NCBI RefSeq assembly: GCF_000019685.1 | Contig: NC_011229.1 | Span: forward strand, 1 to 64,000 | Reading direction: 5' to 3' | Length of the DNA stretch: 64,000 nucleotides | Source: Borrelia duttonii Ly | GTDB taxonomy: Bacteria; Spirochaetota; Spirochaetia; Borreliales; Borreliaceae | Part shown: piece after piece, positions 1 to 8,453 of the stretch | Layout: the number at the start of each line of letters is the position of its first letter | Position numbering within the stretch: the first letter of the stretch is position 1 | Notes under the pieces: model-generated | What the model saw: the letters and a program-made list of their open reading frames with translations, nothing else | Database searches by the model: none | Told to the model about the DNA's origin: nothing | Position numbers and translations under genes: made by a program

Positions 1-460
1 TTGCTAATCTAATTGAATCCTCTTTTTCTTGATCAAAACCCTTACAAAGATATACATACTCTCAAATCATACATTAACCTAAATCTAAAACAAATGGGTA
101 TTCCCTATAAAAAAACTCACAAAATACAAAAACAAATCTTTTCTAATATCTTCGTATCGTGAACATCAACTAAATTCACTTATTTTACTTAACAATAAAC
201 CCTCAAAACACAGAAAATAATTAAAATTAATATTGAATAATTGAATATTTTTTATTTACAGTATTTAATATTAAAAGATGTATTGTTTAATTATATCAAC
301 CCATGAAATTGATTAATAAACGCGGGCTAAAACTTTATAAGGCTAACCCGTTATAAAAGTAAAATTTAAATAAATTAAAGACTCCTTTTTGTTTTTATAA
401 TATGTATAAAATAAATTTTTTCTACCAAATTGAACCTAAATACATTTATACAACAAAAAT
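1..460. other. Subtelomeric AT-rich non-coding stretch
   Basis: No open frame with a plausible start and ribosome binding site is visible here on either strand, and no similarity to the neighbouring vlp cassettes was recognised. The start of the window does not show the TAGTATA-type box expected next to a Borrelia hairpin telomere, so this is unlikely to be the exact chromosome end. Confidence 0.5.
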
Positions 461-463
461 ATA

Positions 464-497
464 GGAAGATAGACTATTATTAATTAATCTATCTTCC
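464..497 (-). terminator. Intrinsic terminator of the PFam54 lipoprotein gene
   Basis: A perfect 10-bp inverted repeat (GGAAGATAGA pairing with TCTATCTTCC) separated by a 14-nt AT loop lies 27 bp past the stop codon of the minus-strand gene at 524-1378. On the minus strand the stem is followed by a T-rich run, as expected for a Rho-independent terminator. Confidence 0.75.
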
Positions 498-523
498 TTT
501 GTATTTCAAATAATTATAATAAA

Positions 524-1378
524 TTACTTAATTGTACCTAGAATAGCTATAATTCTATTAGATACTGCCTTCATTCCGGGAATTTTAACTTTAATAAGAT
601 CTTTATATCTTTTCTCAATATGCTTTATCAATTTCTTGCTATCAGAATCAATTCCATCTGTCTTAGCTTTATAAGATGAAATAAGACTATCTAAGGCTTT
701 CCTCCAATTTAATTTCTGTAATTGAATTTCCTCAAGCTTTGATTTAATTTCTCTTAAATCAACAAGACTCAATTTATCAAGTTTATCTCTATTCTTTTCT
801 AATTTATTAATTATTCTCTCAAAATTAAACTGAAGATCTACTACTACAGTATTCATTATATCGTAAATCCATGTACCCTTATTTGTATTATCCGATTCTA
901 CTTTTTTAAGAATTTCTGCAAAATCTTTTATTCTTTCTTTATTGTATAACAAAGAGGAATAAAATAATCGTCTTACTCCCTTATTATCACCATGATCTAA
1001 TGTCTTATTATTAACAGCATTTAACACGAATTTAAACACTTTATCCTTCATACCATATTGATTTACATCCTCAACTTCAGCCTTATCTTGATTTAATAAT
1101 CCCATAACACTATTAATATCATTTATAAGGGCAGATATTAATTCCCCTTTCTCATCTTTTATTACAAAATCTCCTCTTACTACTTTTTCAACAGAAACTT
1201 TATTAACAACATCTTCCTTTATTGGTTCATCACCTTGAACGTTATTCACAAAATTTTGAACATTATTTACAACATCTTTTAAAAAATTGTCAGGGCTTCC
1301 TTTATTATCCAATAATTTAGAATCTAGATTACAAGATGCTAACCCCAAAACTAATAATATAAATAAATTTTTTCTCAC
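524..1378 (-). CDS. PFam54 / virulence-associated (P35, BBA64-like) surface lipoprotein
   Basis: The 284-residue product has a lipoprotein signal peptide ending in a LASC lipobox (Cys16), followed by an acidic linker and a largely helical domain. The central part, including the stretch VRRLFYSSLLYNKERI near residue 140, resembles the Borrelia PFam54 family (Pfam 05714), which includes P35, BBA64 and the complement-binding CspA. In Lyme Borrelia these genes are mostly plasmid-borne; family members bind host factors, but this protein's ligand cannot be read from sequence. The start is GTG with a strong AAGGAG site 7-8 nt upstream. The gene stands alone with its own likely promoter and terminator, and looks intact, unlike most of its neighbours. 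A decayed paralogue lies at 10325-10539. Family assignment is from remembered motifs. Confidence 0.8.
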   Translation of the reverse strand: MRKNLFILLVLGLASCNLDSKLLDNKGSPDNFLKDVVNNVQNFVNNVQGDEPIKEDVVNKVSVEKVVRGDFVIKDEKGELISALINDINSVMGLLNQDKAEVEDVNQYGMKDKVFKFVLNAVNNKTLDHGDNKGVRRLFYSSLLYNKERIKDFAEILKKVESDNTNKGTWIYDIMNTVVVDLQFNFERIINKLEKNRDKLDKLSLVDLREIKSKLEEIQLQKLNWRKALDSLISSYKAKTDGIDSDSKKLIKHIEKRYKDLIKVKIPGMKAVSNRIIAILGTIK

Positions 1379-1400
1379 AAATATTCTCCTTCTTTAGAAT

Positions 1401-1435
1401 TAATAATCATTATTACTAAATAGTAATGATTATTA
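1401..1435. promoter_or_regulatory. Imperfect palindrome upstream of the PFam54 gene
   Basis: The arms TAATAATCATTATTACTA and TAGTAATGATTATTA form a 15-bp pairing with a three-base bulge. It lies just upstream of the ribosome binding site and downstream of the proposed -10 box, so it would sit in the 5' leader of the transcript. It may be an operator or leader hairpin; that is inference only. Confidence 0.35.
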
Positions 1436-1441
1436 ATTAAT

Positions 1442-1469
1442 AATATATATCACTTTATCTAAAATACAA
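1442..1469 (-). promoter_or_regulatory. Candidate sigma-70 promoter for the PFam54 gene
   Basis: On the minus strand a TTGTAT -35-like element (1464-1469) precedes a TATATT -10-like element (1442-1447) with a 16-nt spacer. The region is very AT-rich, so chance matches are likely. Confidence 0.35.
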
Positions 1470-1603
1470 TTTTTTTTTAATTAAAATTACTATTTTTTTT
1501 ACATTCTTACTCTAAAATTATTTACTTGTTAACCATTTCCTCTTTATAAGAGATATGGCGTACTTTTACACTAATTAAAATCACTTATTTTTAAATTTAA
1601 ATA

Positions 1604-1690
1604 CTGTCACTTTATACTAATCACTAAAATTTATAAAAAAATATAGATTAATATCAACTAGTATAATTCATTTTATACTCTAGAATTAAT
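1604..1690. repeat. Dispersed repeat shared with 10592-10675
   Basis: This AT-rich segment upstream of the intact PFam54 gene matches 10592-10675, which lies upstream of the decayed PFam54 copy. Shared text includes ATCACTAAAATT and an A/TTAGTATAA motif in the same order. It marks the two loci as duplicates. Confidence 0.6.
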
Positions 1691-1843
1691 ATTTTTATGG
1701 TATGGTATATAATCTTAATCTTAACAGAACAGATATGCTGCTCTTAATATGAATTTCAGTTTCTTGACTGTTTTTATTAATTTGTAAAATTGATTGCTCA
1801 TGAAAATATAAAGCACGCCTACAACCTATAAAATATCATCCCC

Positions 1844-2007
1844 ATTATAACTGTTATTGAAGGAGTTAAAAGTATAATTGAGACTGCTACTGGTTCTGGT
1901 GTAAAAATTGAGGCTGGAACTGCTGGTAATGAAGTGGCTGCTGGTGCTAATACTGCCCTGCTGTTCTTAGTGGTACTACTGCTGCTAATAATTCTGGGGC
2001 TAAGGTA
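1844..2007 (+). pseudogene. vlp fragment in inverted orientation
   Basis: The plus strand encodes IEGVKSIIETATGSGVKIEA and continues through an alanine/glycine-rich segment; a +1 shift then continues as AVLSGTTAANNSGAK. The composition and the VKGI-like motif match the central variable part of Vlp proteins. There is no start codon, signal peptide or conserved C-terminus, so it is an internal scrap. It is unusual in lying opposite to the main minus-strand vlp array. Confidence 0.55.
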
Positions 2008-2038
2008 ACATATTTCTGTTTAACACACTATAAAATAC

Positions 2039-2069
2039 AAGATACCAAAAGCTTCACTCTTAGTATCTT
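2039..2069 (-). terminator. Conserved vlp 3' hairpin
   Basis: The arms AAGATAC and GTATCTT flank a 17-nt loop, about 45 bp past the stop of the vlp copy at 2113-3167. The same element recurs beyond other vlp 3' ends at 3259, 4676, 8343 and 11650. Confidence 0.6.
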
Positions 2070-2112
2070 CACTTTATGACTTTATTTTTATTATTTACTT
2101 ACATAACTTTGC

Positions 2113-3167
2113 CTATTTATTTTGACCACCAGAACCACCATTCTCAGATGCTACAGTAGTAGCATTAGTATTAATTTTCATTGCTTCTTTTACACTCTTA
2201 AGTCCTATATCAATACTTCTTCTTATTGCTACTGTTAATATATCTAATGCTTTAGTTACTGCACTTATTGCCGCATCTTTAACTACAATAATAGCATCTT
2301 CAGCATTAGCCTGACCAGCAAATTTACCACCCTTTGCCATTGCTCTCAATGCTATAGCTCCCGCTATAATAGCATCTTTCTTAGTAGATGGCTTATCATC
2401 ATCTTTAGCATTTGCCAATTTATAAGCACCACCACCAACTTTAATCATAGCTTGTAATATATCAGCACCAGTTACTGCTCCTACTGCTTTAGCTGCATCA
2501 GCTGCTGATTTTTTTGCATTAGTACCAGCAGCACCAGCATTCGTACCATTAAATAACTTTCCTGCTTCATCATCAGCAGCATTACCACCAGTTCTGTCAG
2601 TCTGCCCATCTAAAGCTTTTTTCTCAGTACCAGCAACAGGATTTCCTTCTTTAAGGACTACATCCACAATACCTTTAATTCCATTTATTAATTTATCAAC
2701 TTCACCAACAGTACCACCAACAGCAGCATTGGCCATATCACCAAGTAGACCACTAGCATCTCCAATTGCCTCACTTGCTGTCTTTGCTCCACCAATTATC
2801 TTATCTAGTTTACTCTCAATTAATGTTTTCACCGCAGTAGCAGTAGCCTCAGCATTCGGATTCTTTTCTTCCTTCATATCACTAACAATTTTATTAAGCC
2901 CTATTTTCACTCCTTCTACTGTACTCTGTACCGTCTTAAAATATTTCCCTACATCCGATTTCTTTGAATTAACATTCAACCCCAATACACTCCCTACCAT
3001 TTCCCCAAATGAAGTGAAAACATTCAAAAATTCTTCACTCACATTAACTAATGACTGCAAAAATTTATTCTTCCCTTCCTCTGCTTATAACACTCCATTA
3101 TTATTCCTCTCTTTTTTATCCCTTTTCTCTCGCCTCTTTTATCCTTTCTGCTTTTTTTTACCTGCAT
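2113..3167 (-). pseudogene. vlp: vlp (variable large protein) copy with broken 5' leader
   Basis: The reading frame from 3060 to 2113 encodes about 315 residues of a Vlp: an N-terminal [17 protein letters not shown] segment, a KYFKTVQ motif, an alanine-rich [12 protein letters not shown] block and a C-terminus ending GGSGGQNK. A good AGGAGG site precedes an ATG at 3165-3167, but that frame reads only about 40 codons, through a degenerate leader with MEC where MGC is expected, then stops. The mature-protein frame has a TAA just upstream of its first codons. The signal peptide is therefore disconnected by an indel, and export as a lipoprotein is not possible without repair. It most likely serves as a silent donor cassette. 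The 3' hairpin at 2039-2069 is retained. Confidence 0.75.
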
Positions 3168-3258
3168 ATTCCCTTCTTAGCCTCCTATTTTTTATTTTTT
3201 TATTTAGCTTATCTTCAAATACTAGAAGTAATAAACCAATGTTCAATATACTCTAAAA

Positions 3259-3291
3259 AAAGATACCAAGAACTTAAATCCCAGTATCTTT
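3259..3291 (-). terminator. Intrinsic terminator of the vlp gene at 3342-4421
   Basis: AAAGATAC pairs with GTATCTTT around a 17-nt loop, about 50 bp past the stop. On the minus strand the stem runs directly into TTTTTTT. This is the best-formed example of the repeated vlp 3' hairpin. Confidence 0.7.
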
Positions 3292-3341
3292 ACTTTATAA
3301 TTTTACTTCTCTTACTTTATTATTTAATAAAGTAATTATAA

Positions 3342-4421
3342 TTATTGATTTTGACCACTAGAACCACTATTCTCAGATGCTACAGAAGTAACATTAATAT
3401 TAGTTTTCATTGCTTCTTTAACACTTTTAAGTCCTTCATCAATAGTACTTCTTATTGCTACTGTTAATGTATCTAATGCCTTAGTCACCGCACTTACTGC
3501 TGCTCCTTTAACCGCAGTAACAACATCAACATTAGCAGCAGTATTATCATTAGCAAATTTACCTCCCTTAGCCATTGCTCTTAATGCTATTCCCCCTGCA
3601 ATAGTGCCATCCTTAGCATTCTGAGATACCCCAGCAACATCAGAGGTAGGACTATTAGCAGCTAACTTAGAAGCATCACCACCATCTTTAACTACAGCTT
3701 GTAAAATATCAGCACCAGTTACTGCCCCAACTGCTTTTGCTGCATCTGCACCTGCCTTCTTTGCATTATCTGCAGAATCAATACCACCATTATTACCAGT
3801 ATTACCAAATAACTTTCCTACATCACCAGCATTATCACCTCTTGCTCCAAGAGCATCGGCTTTTTTACCATCCCCAGCATCAGCCTTCCCTATACCCTTA
3901 AGTACTATATCAACAATCCCCTTAATTCCCTTTACTAGACTATCAATCTCACTACCAGATACACCTGCAGAATCATTAGCACCACCAGCAGCAACATTTC
4001 CAATTAGAGCATTAGCATCACCACCAATTGCCTCACTTGCTGTCTTTGCCCCAGCAATTATTTTATCAAGTGTTTCAGTAACTAATTTATTTACTGCAGT
4101 CTCAGTAGCTACAGCATTAGGATTACTCTCTTTTTTCATATCAGCAACAATTTTATTAAGTCCTGTTTTAACTCCCTCTACTGTACCCTGTACTGTCTTA
4201 AAATAATTCCCAACATCGGACTTCTTAGAATCCGCCTTCAATCCCAATACACTCCATACCATATTCCCAAATGATGTGAAAACATTTATAAATTCATTAC
4301 TCACATTAATTAATGACTTCAAAAAATTATTCTCTCCACTTTCTCCTCCTACTCCCCCACCATTACATCCCATCACTACCACCATCATCCCCATTATTAT
4401 TCCTTTTACTATTCTCCCCAT
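3342..4421 (-). CDS. vlp: Vlp (variable large protein) family surface lipoprotein, probably a silent cassette
   Basis: This 359-residue frame begins with a hydrophobic leader ending VVVMGC (Cys19), followed by the Vlp N-terminus ([18 protein letters not shown]), a variable alanine/glycine-rich centre and the conserved tail [20 protein letters not shown], ending SSGQNQ. Vlps are outer-surface lipoproteins that relapsing-fever Borrelia switch by recombination into an expression site. The chosen ATG has a GGAGAG site close upstream. A stronger AAAGGAGG site lies further up, before an ATG at 4502-4504, but that frame stops after 22 codons. A one-base change in the intervening purine tract would join the two frames and give an atypically long leader. 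No promoter is recognisable. Whether it is ever expressed in place cannot be read from the sequence. Confidence 0.8.
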   Translation of the reverse strand: MGRIVKGIIMGMMVVVMGCNGGGVGGESGENNFLKSLINVSNEFINVFTSFGNMVWSVLGLKADSKKSDVGNYFKTVQGTVEGVKTGLNKIVADMKKESNPNAVATETAVNKLVTETLDKIIAGAKTASEAIGGDANALIGNVAAGGANDSAGVSGSEIDSLVKGIKGIVDIVLKGIGKADAGDGKKADALGARGDNAGDVGKLFGNTGNNGGIDSADNAKKAGADAAKAVGAVTGADILQAVVKDGGDASKLAANSPTSDVAGVSQNAKDGTIAGGIALRAMAKGGKFANDNTAANVDVVTAVKGAAVSAVTKALDTLTVAIRSTIDEGLKSVKEAMKTNINVTSVASENSGSSGQNQ

Positions 4422-4504
4422 CTTCTCTCCTCTCTCTATTTCTCTCTCACTCTCTCTATTCCTCTCTTCCCTTTTATTTCTCCTTCTTTTACTTCTCTAT
4501 TCAT
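4421..4504 (-). other. Polypurine (GA-rich) vlp leader tract with short upstream ORF
   Basis: The minus strand is almost pure purine over about 80 bases, with repeated GAGA units. An ATG at 4502-4504 with an AAAGGAGG site opens a 22-codon frame (MNREVKEGE...) that ends in TAG before the lipobox-bearing frame begins at 4421. Similar but shorter purine-rich leaders occur near 3100-3165 and 11150-11260. Confidence 0.5.
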
Positions 4505-4533
4505 TTTCTTCGCCTCCTTTTGTTTTTATATGC

Positions 4534-4788
4534 TTTTCTAACAAGGAAGCAAACAAACAAAAAATAAATGTATACAGCAACGAATGAATGACAATTCACT
4601 AGAACATTTTAATGAAAACACAAATGATAGAATTAACCACATAGTAATAAACCCATGTCTAATACACTACAAAATTAAAGATACCAAGAACTTAATTCCT
4701 AGTATCTTTAATTTATAATTTTTCTCTTATTTTATTATTTAGTTATGTATTCTGATGATTATTGATTTTGAATACTAGAACCACTCTT
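4534..4788. repeat. vlp junction repeat, copy A
   Basis: About 255 bp are nearly identical to 8197-8453, differing by a few substitutions and short indels. The unit starts upstream of one vlp 5' end, contains the 3' hairpin, and runs into the conserved 3' coding end of the next vlp. It resembles the homology blocks that flank archived vsp/vlp genes in relapsing-fever Borrelia, but identity with the described UHS/DHS elements is not established. Confidence 0.75.
4676..4710 (-). terminator. Conserved vlp 3' hairpin (third vlp copy)
   Basis: TAAAGATAC pairs perfectly with GTATCTTTA around a 17-nt loop. It lies 48 bp past the stop of the broken vlp at 4759-5824, inside junction repeat copy A. 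Confidence 0.65.
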
Positions 4789-5824
4789 TTCAGATACTAT
4801 AGAAGTATCATTAGTATTAATTTTTATTGCTTCTTTTACTTCTTTTAGTCCCAAATCTATTGTACTTCTTATTGCTATTGTTAATGTATCTAATGCTTTA
4901 GTAACCGCACTTATTATTGCTCCCTTTATCATTTTATTTGCATCATTAGCATTGTCACCATTAGCAAATTTACCATTTTTAGCCATAGCTCTTAATGCTA
5001 TACCCCCTGCTAATTCCGCATCTTTAGGAGCAGCAAAACCAACATTAGCAATAGCACCACTATTCTTAGCTAACTTAGAAGCACCACCATCATTTTTAAT
5101 TATAGCTTTTAATATATCAGCTCCACTTACTGCTCCTACTGCCTTTGACCCATCTGCTGCTGCTTTCTTTGCATCAGCACCAGCTCCAGTATTACCATCA
5201 AACAATTTACTTGCTCCATCATTATTCCTTTCAGAATTACCATCTTCTGCCTTTTTATTATCTCCAGCGTCAGCATTTCCTTTCTCTCCAAGCACTACCT
5301 CTACTATAGTCTTAATCCCCTTTACCAATTCCGTAACATCATCACCAATACCCTTAGCATCAGCTCCAGCAGTAACTACATCACCAATTGGGTCACCAGC
5401 ACCTCCTATTGCCTCACTTGCTGTCTTTGCCCCTTATATTATCTTATCAAGTGTCCCACTAACTAACTTATTTACCGCAGTCTCAGCAGCCGCCAAATTA
5501 GAATTCCCATCTTTCTTCATTTCAGCAACAATTTTATTAAGTCCATCCTTTATCCCTTGCACAGTACCCTGCACTGTCTTAAAATATTTCCCTACATCAG
5601 ATTTCTTACTCTCCAAATTTAATCCCAATACACTTCCCTACCATATCCCCAAAAGAAGTGAAAACATTCAAAAATTCTTCACTCACATTAACTAATGACT
5701 GCAAATATTTATTCTTCCCTTCCTCTCCTCCTCCTACTCCTCCACTATTACATCCCATCATCATCATCACCATCATCAATATTATTACTCTTACTTTCCC
5801 CTCTGCTTTTTTCTCTATCTTCAT
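4759..5824 (-). pseudogene. vlp: vlp copy with one frameshift and one premature stop
   Basis: The gene has a good AAGGAGG site and an ATG at 5822-5824, a leader ending MMMMGC (Cys25), and the standard Vlp N-terminus. An extra base near 5634 (GGGAAGTG where other copies read GGGAGTG) shifts the frame after [19 protein letters not shown]. The next frame continues [15 protein letters not shown] but stops at about 5435, where ATATAAGGG replaces the usual sequence. The rest reads on to [13 protein letters not shown]. Reading through both lesions restores a full-length Vlp of about 355 residues, so these are recent point lesions in a silent copy. The leader is nearly identical to that of the intact gene at 7068-8165. 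Confidence 0.8.
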
Positions 5825-6031
5825 TCTTCTAGCCTCCTTGTTTTTTCCTTTATTTATAGCTACTTTATAGCTTTTATTTAGCTTATCCCTTAATAACAGA
5901 AGCAAAAAAATATGTTTTATATAAAATACACAACACCGCAAATAAAAAAAGAGAGCTTTATTGCTCCCTTTCCTTTATCAATATACTTATCTAATAATTC
6001 TAACTATATTAAACATATACTAATTCACCTA

Positions 6032-6230
6032 TTAATTAGCCTTAGCTTCAGTACCTTCTCCTTGCTTAATCTCTCCTAATACCTCACTAATTCCTTTAAT
6101 CCTTCATCAACTCTATTCCTGATTGCTATTACATCATTATCATCCAGCATTATCATCATTATCCCTTTTACTCTTCTATTCCCTATTCTCTTTCCTTTTA
6201 ATCCACTTTTCACTCCTAGTATCTCAATAA
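6032..6230 (-). pseudogene. vlp remnant: leader fused to C-terminus by internal deletion
   Basis: The minus strand reads a leader-like KGIMMIM segment, then directly the Vlp-like tail IAIRNRVDEGLK, and after a frameshift GISEVLGEIKQGEGTEAKAN before a stop. About 300 residues of the middle are missing. The tail differs from those of the other copies, indicating another Vlp subfamily. It is not functional. Confidence 0.55.
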
Positions 6231-6880
6231 GACACAAAAAACAAAATTAAATAAATAACAAATAAATCGATAAATAACAATTTATAAAAATACCCATATA
6301 AAAATTAATAATTTATTTTGTTATAAATTTAAAATACAAAATTAATAGATATATTTTTTTGTTATAATCAACTACTATATATATTTATAATCGTTATATG
6401 GAATATTATTCTTAGTAGTTTTAAATGTGTTTTTGTATCCTGATTATAATGAAAACTATAAATATTTGATATTCAATATTTTCAAATAACTAGAATATCT
6501 CGCAAGGAATAAGATCGATTGTTTATAATATGTTATCTTTTTATATAATAAGTTATATGTCTATCATTAGAACATATCTTAATGAAATCAAAAAAACAAA
6601 ATTAAACACTAAAAGTAAAAAGGTTAATATTGTTATATTACACTATAAATAAAATAACAGATACCAAAAGTCTAACTCTAAGCATCCTTTCCTTCATAAT
6701 TTATATTATTTTAGGTAATACTAATAAAATAATGGTAGTATTGAGACACTATACTATTTCCAATAAAAAGCAATTAGACGACGATAAGACCTATTACAAG
6801 GAAATAATAAGAGCTTAAACATAAATAAAAAACACTTAATCAAATATTCACAAAATTATTTTTACTAATCAGCTTTAATT
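6231..6880. other. AT-rich intergenic stretch with a degenerate vlp 3' flank
   Basis: No supported gene. Around 6658-6695 the sequence AGATACCAAAAG followed by AAGCATCC resembles the vlp 3' hairpin at 2039-2069 with a damaged right arm. A 62-codon plus-strand frame (6630-6818) overlaps this scar and has no recognisable family or good ribosome binding site, so it is not called. Confidence 0.45.
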
Positions 6881-6891
6881 AAAGACATAAT

Positions 6892-7005
6892 ACGGTTGGA
6901 AGTGTTTTAAAGTCTAATACAAAAAAGTGTGATGTTGGAACTTACTCTAAGAAAAGTCATGATACTGTTCATTCTAATAAAACAATTACTGAAATAACAA
7001 TATAA
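6892..7005 (+). pseudogene. vlp N-terminal fragment in inverted orientation
   Basis: The plus strand reads TVGSVLKSNTKKCDVGTYSK, which aligns with the Vlp N-terminal stretch MVGSVLG...[11 protein letters not shown] found in the minus-strand copies. Only about 37 codons remain, without start or leader. Confidence 0.55.
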
Positions 7006-7037
7006 AAGGAAATCTCAATTTATCTCTAGATTTCCTT
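7006..7037. terminator. Hairpin downstream of the vlp gene at 7068-8165
   Basis: AAGGAAATCT pairs with AGATTTCCTT (10 bp, perfect) around a 12-nt loop. It lies 30 bp past the minus-strand vlp stop and differs in sequence from the hairpins of the other vlp copies, matching this gene's different subfamily. The T-run is clearer on the plus side. Confidence 0.55.
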
Positions 7038-7067
7038 CTAGTCTTATTTTTTTAACCTATCTTATTG

Positions 7068-8165
7068 CTAACTGACTGTCTTTGGTTTTTTTGCTTCGTC
7101 TACATCTTTCTTCACTTTATCCAAAACATTCTTTACTGTCTTTTTAATTATATCTTCCAACGCTACTAATAGTTTATTTACCGCTGTTACTCCTGCTAAT
7201 TGTACCGCTTTTTCATCGCTATTTGCATTATGTGAAGCTAATTTACCTTCTTTAACTAATGAACGCAACGCTATCCCTCCTGCTACTGCTGCTGCTTTTG
7301 AATCAGATGAATGCGACACATGAGCTGCATTACCTCCTTTTGCAAATTCCAATGACGTTGTCTGTGCAGTTGCATTACCTGTTATTTTTACAACTTTATC
7401 TTCTGATGCTTGAACAATAGACTCTAACATTTCCTCACCACTTACTGCTGATACTATTAATGCTGCTTTACCTGCATCCCCTGCTGTTGCTGCTAAATCT
7501 GTACCTAATATCTTAACTCCATTTTTTGCATCAACCACACCTATTGATTCTTGAGACAAAGTTAACTTACTTTCTTTCAACTTTTCAACACCCTCTTTAT
7601 TAGCTACCGTTACTATCCCTTTAAAGGCCTGATATACCTTCTTTAATGCATTTTCATTTGCTGCCACTCCGGCCTGATTACTCGTTACATCAACAACCTT
7701 TTTATCATCACCTATATCTTTCAAAGATTCTAAATGAGTTTTCAACAAACTTAAAACTCCCTTAGCTGTATCAACTGCACTTCGAATTGAATTTTTTGCA
7801 TTCTTTGATTCATCGCTTCTATCAACACCGACCATTGCTTTGCTTGCTACTTTTTCTAATTCACCTGATGCCTCTCCAAGTTTACCACCTAGGCTATTAA
7901 AATATTCTCCTACTTGTTGCTTAGTTGTATCCTTAGTCACTTTTAAGCCTAATGTATCTGACATTAACTCTATAAACGAATAAAATGCATTCTCTGCACT
8001 TCTCCCTACTTCCAGCAGTACTTCACTTAAACTTTTAGCTCCACTCCCGCCTCCTCCTGCTGCTCCTTCTCCTTTCACTCCCCCACTATTACATCCCATC
8101 ATCACCATCATCATCATCAATAATATTACTCTTACTTTCCCCTCTCCTTTTTTCTCTATCTTCAT
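7068..8165 (-). CDS. vlp: Vlp family surface lipoprotein of a second subfamily, intact frame
   Basis: This 365-residue frame has an AAGGAGG site 8 nt before the ATG, a basic n-region, a methionine-rich hydrophobic core and a lipobox VMMGC (Cys25). The mature part starts with a glycine-rich linker and then SEVLLEVGRSAENAFYSF, a subfamily distinct from the neighbouring copies, and carries a central KLGEASGELEKVASKAM block, a VSAVSGEEMLESIV block and the tail KNVLDKVKKDVDEAKKPK. It has the usual Vlp length and no lesion. It is the most complete Vlp here, but without a recognised promoter it may still be an archived cassette. Its leader is almost the same as that of the broken gene at 4759-5824, showing that leaders are shared across subfamilies. 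Confidence 0.85.
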   Translation of the reverse strand: MKIEKKGEGKVRVILLMMMMVMMGCNSGGVKGEGAAGGGGSGAKSLSEVLLEVGRSAENAFYSFIELMSDTLGLKVTKDTTKQQVGEYFNSLGGKLGEASGELEKVASKAMVGVDRSDESKNAKNSIRSAVDTAKGVLSLLKTHLESLKDIGDDKKVVDVTSNQAGVAANENALKKVYQAFKGIVTVANKEGVEKLKESKLTLSQESIGVVDAKNGVKILGTDLAATAGDAGKAALIVSAVSGEEMLESIVQASEDKVVKITGNATAQTTSLEFAKGGNAAHVSHSSDSKAAAVAGGIALRSLVKEGKLASHNANSDEKAVQLAGVTAVNKLLVALEDIIKKTVKNVLDKVKKDVDEAKKPKTVS

Positions 8166-8196
8166 TCTTCTAGCCTCCTTGTTTTTTTATTATTTT

Positions 8197-8453
8197 TTTC
8201 TAACAAGGAAGCAAACAAACAAAAAATAAATGTATACAGCAACGCATGAATGAATGACAATTCACTAGAACATTTTAATGAAAGAACAAATGATAGAATT
8301 AACCACATAGTAATAAACCCATGTCTAATACACTACAAAATAAAAGATACCAAGAACTTAATTCCTAGTATCTTTACTTTGTAATTTTTTTCTCTTATTT
8401 TATTATTTGGTTATGTATTCTGATTATTGATTTTGACTACTAGAACCACTCTT
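8197..8453. repeat. vlp junction repeat, copy B
   Basis: Near-identical partner of 4534-4788. It starts 32 bp upstream of the 5' end of the intact vlp at 7068-8165 and ends inside the 3' coding end of the broken vlp at 8424-9437. Confidence 0.75.
8343..8375 (-). terminator. Conserved vlp 3' hairpin (fifth vlp copy)
   Basis: AAAGATAC pairs with GTATCTTT around a 17-nt loop inside junction repeat copy B, about 50 bp past the vlp stop position. Confidence 0.65.

Noticed and set aside
1-60. Possible hairpin telomere at the left edge
   Set aside because: No TAGTATA-type box or inverted terminal repeat is visible within the first bases; a similar motif near 1660 and 10650 lies in an internal dispersed repeat.
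2729-3256. Plus-strand open frames across the vlp genes (also near 4276-4587, 4952-5695 and 8502-8849)
   Set aside because: They mirror minus-strand Vlp codons with clear family motifs; their translations are low-complexity Ser/Leu/Phe/Pro strings without signals.
6630-6818. 62-codon plus-strand frame as a gene
   Set aside because: No ribosome binding site or recognised family, and it overlaps a degenerate vlp 3' hairpin.
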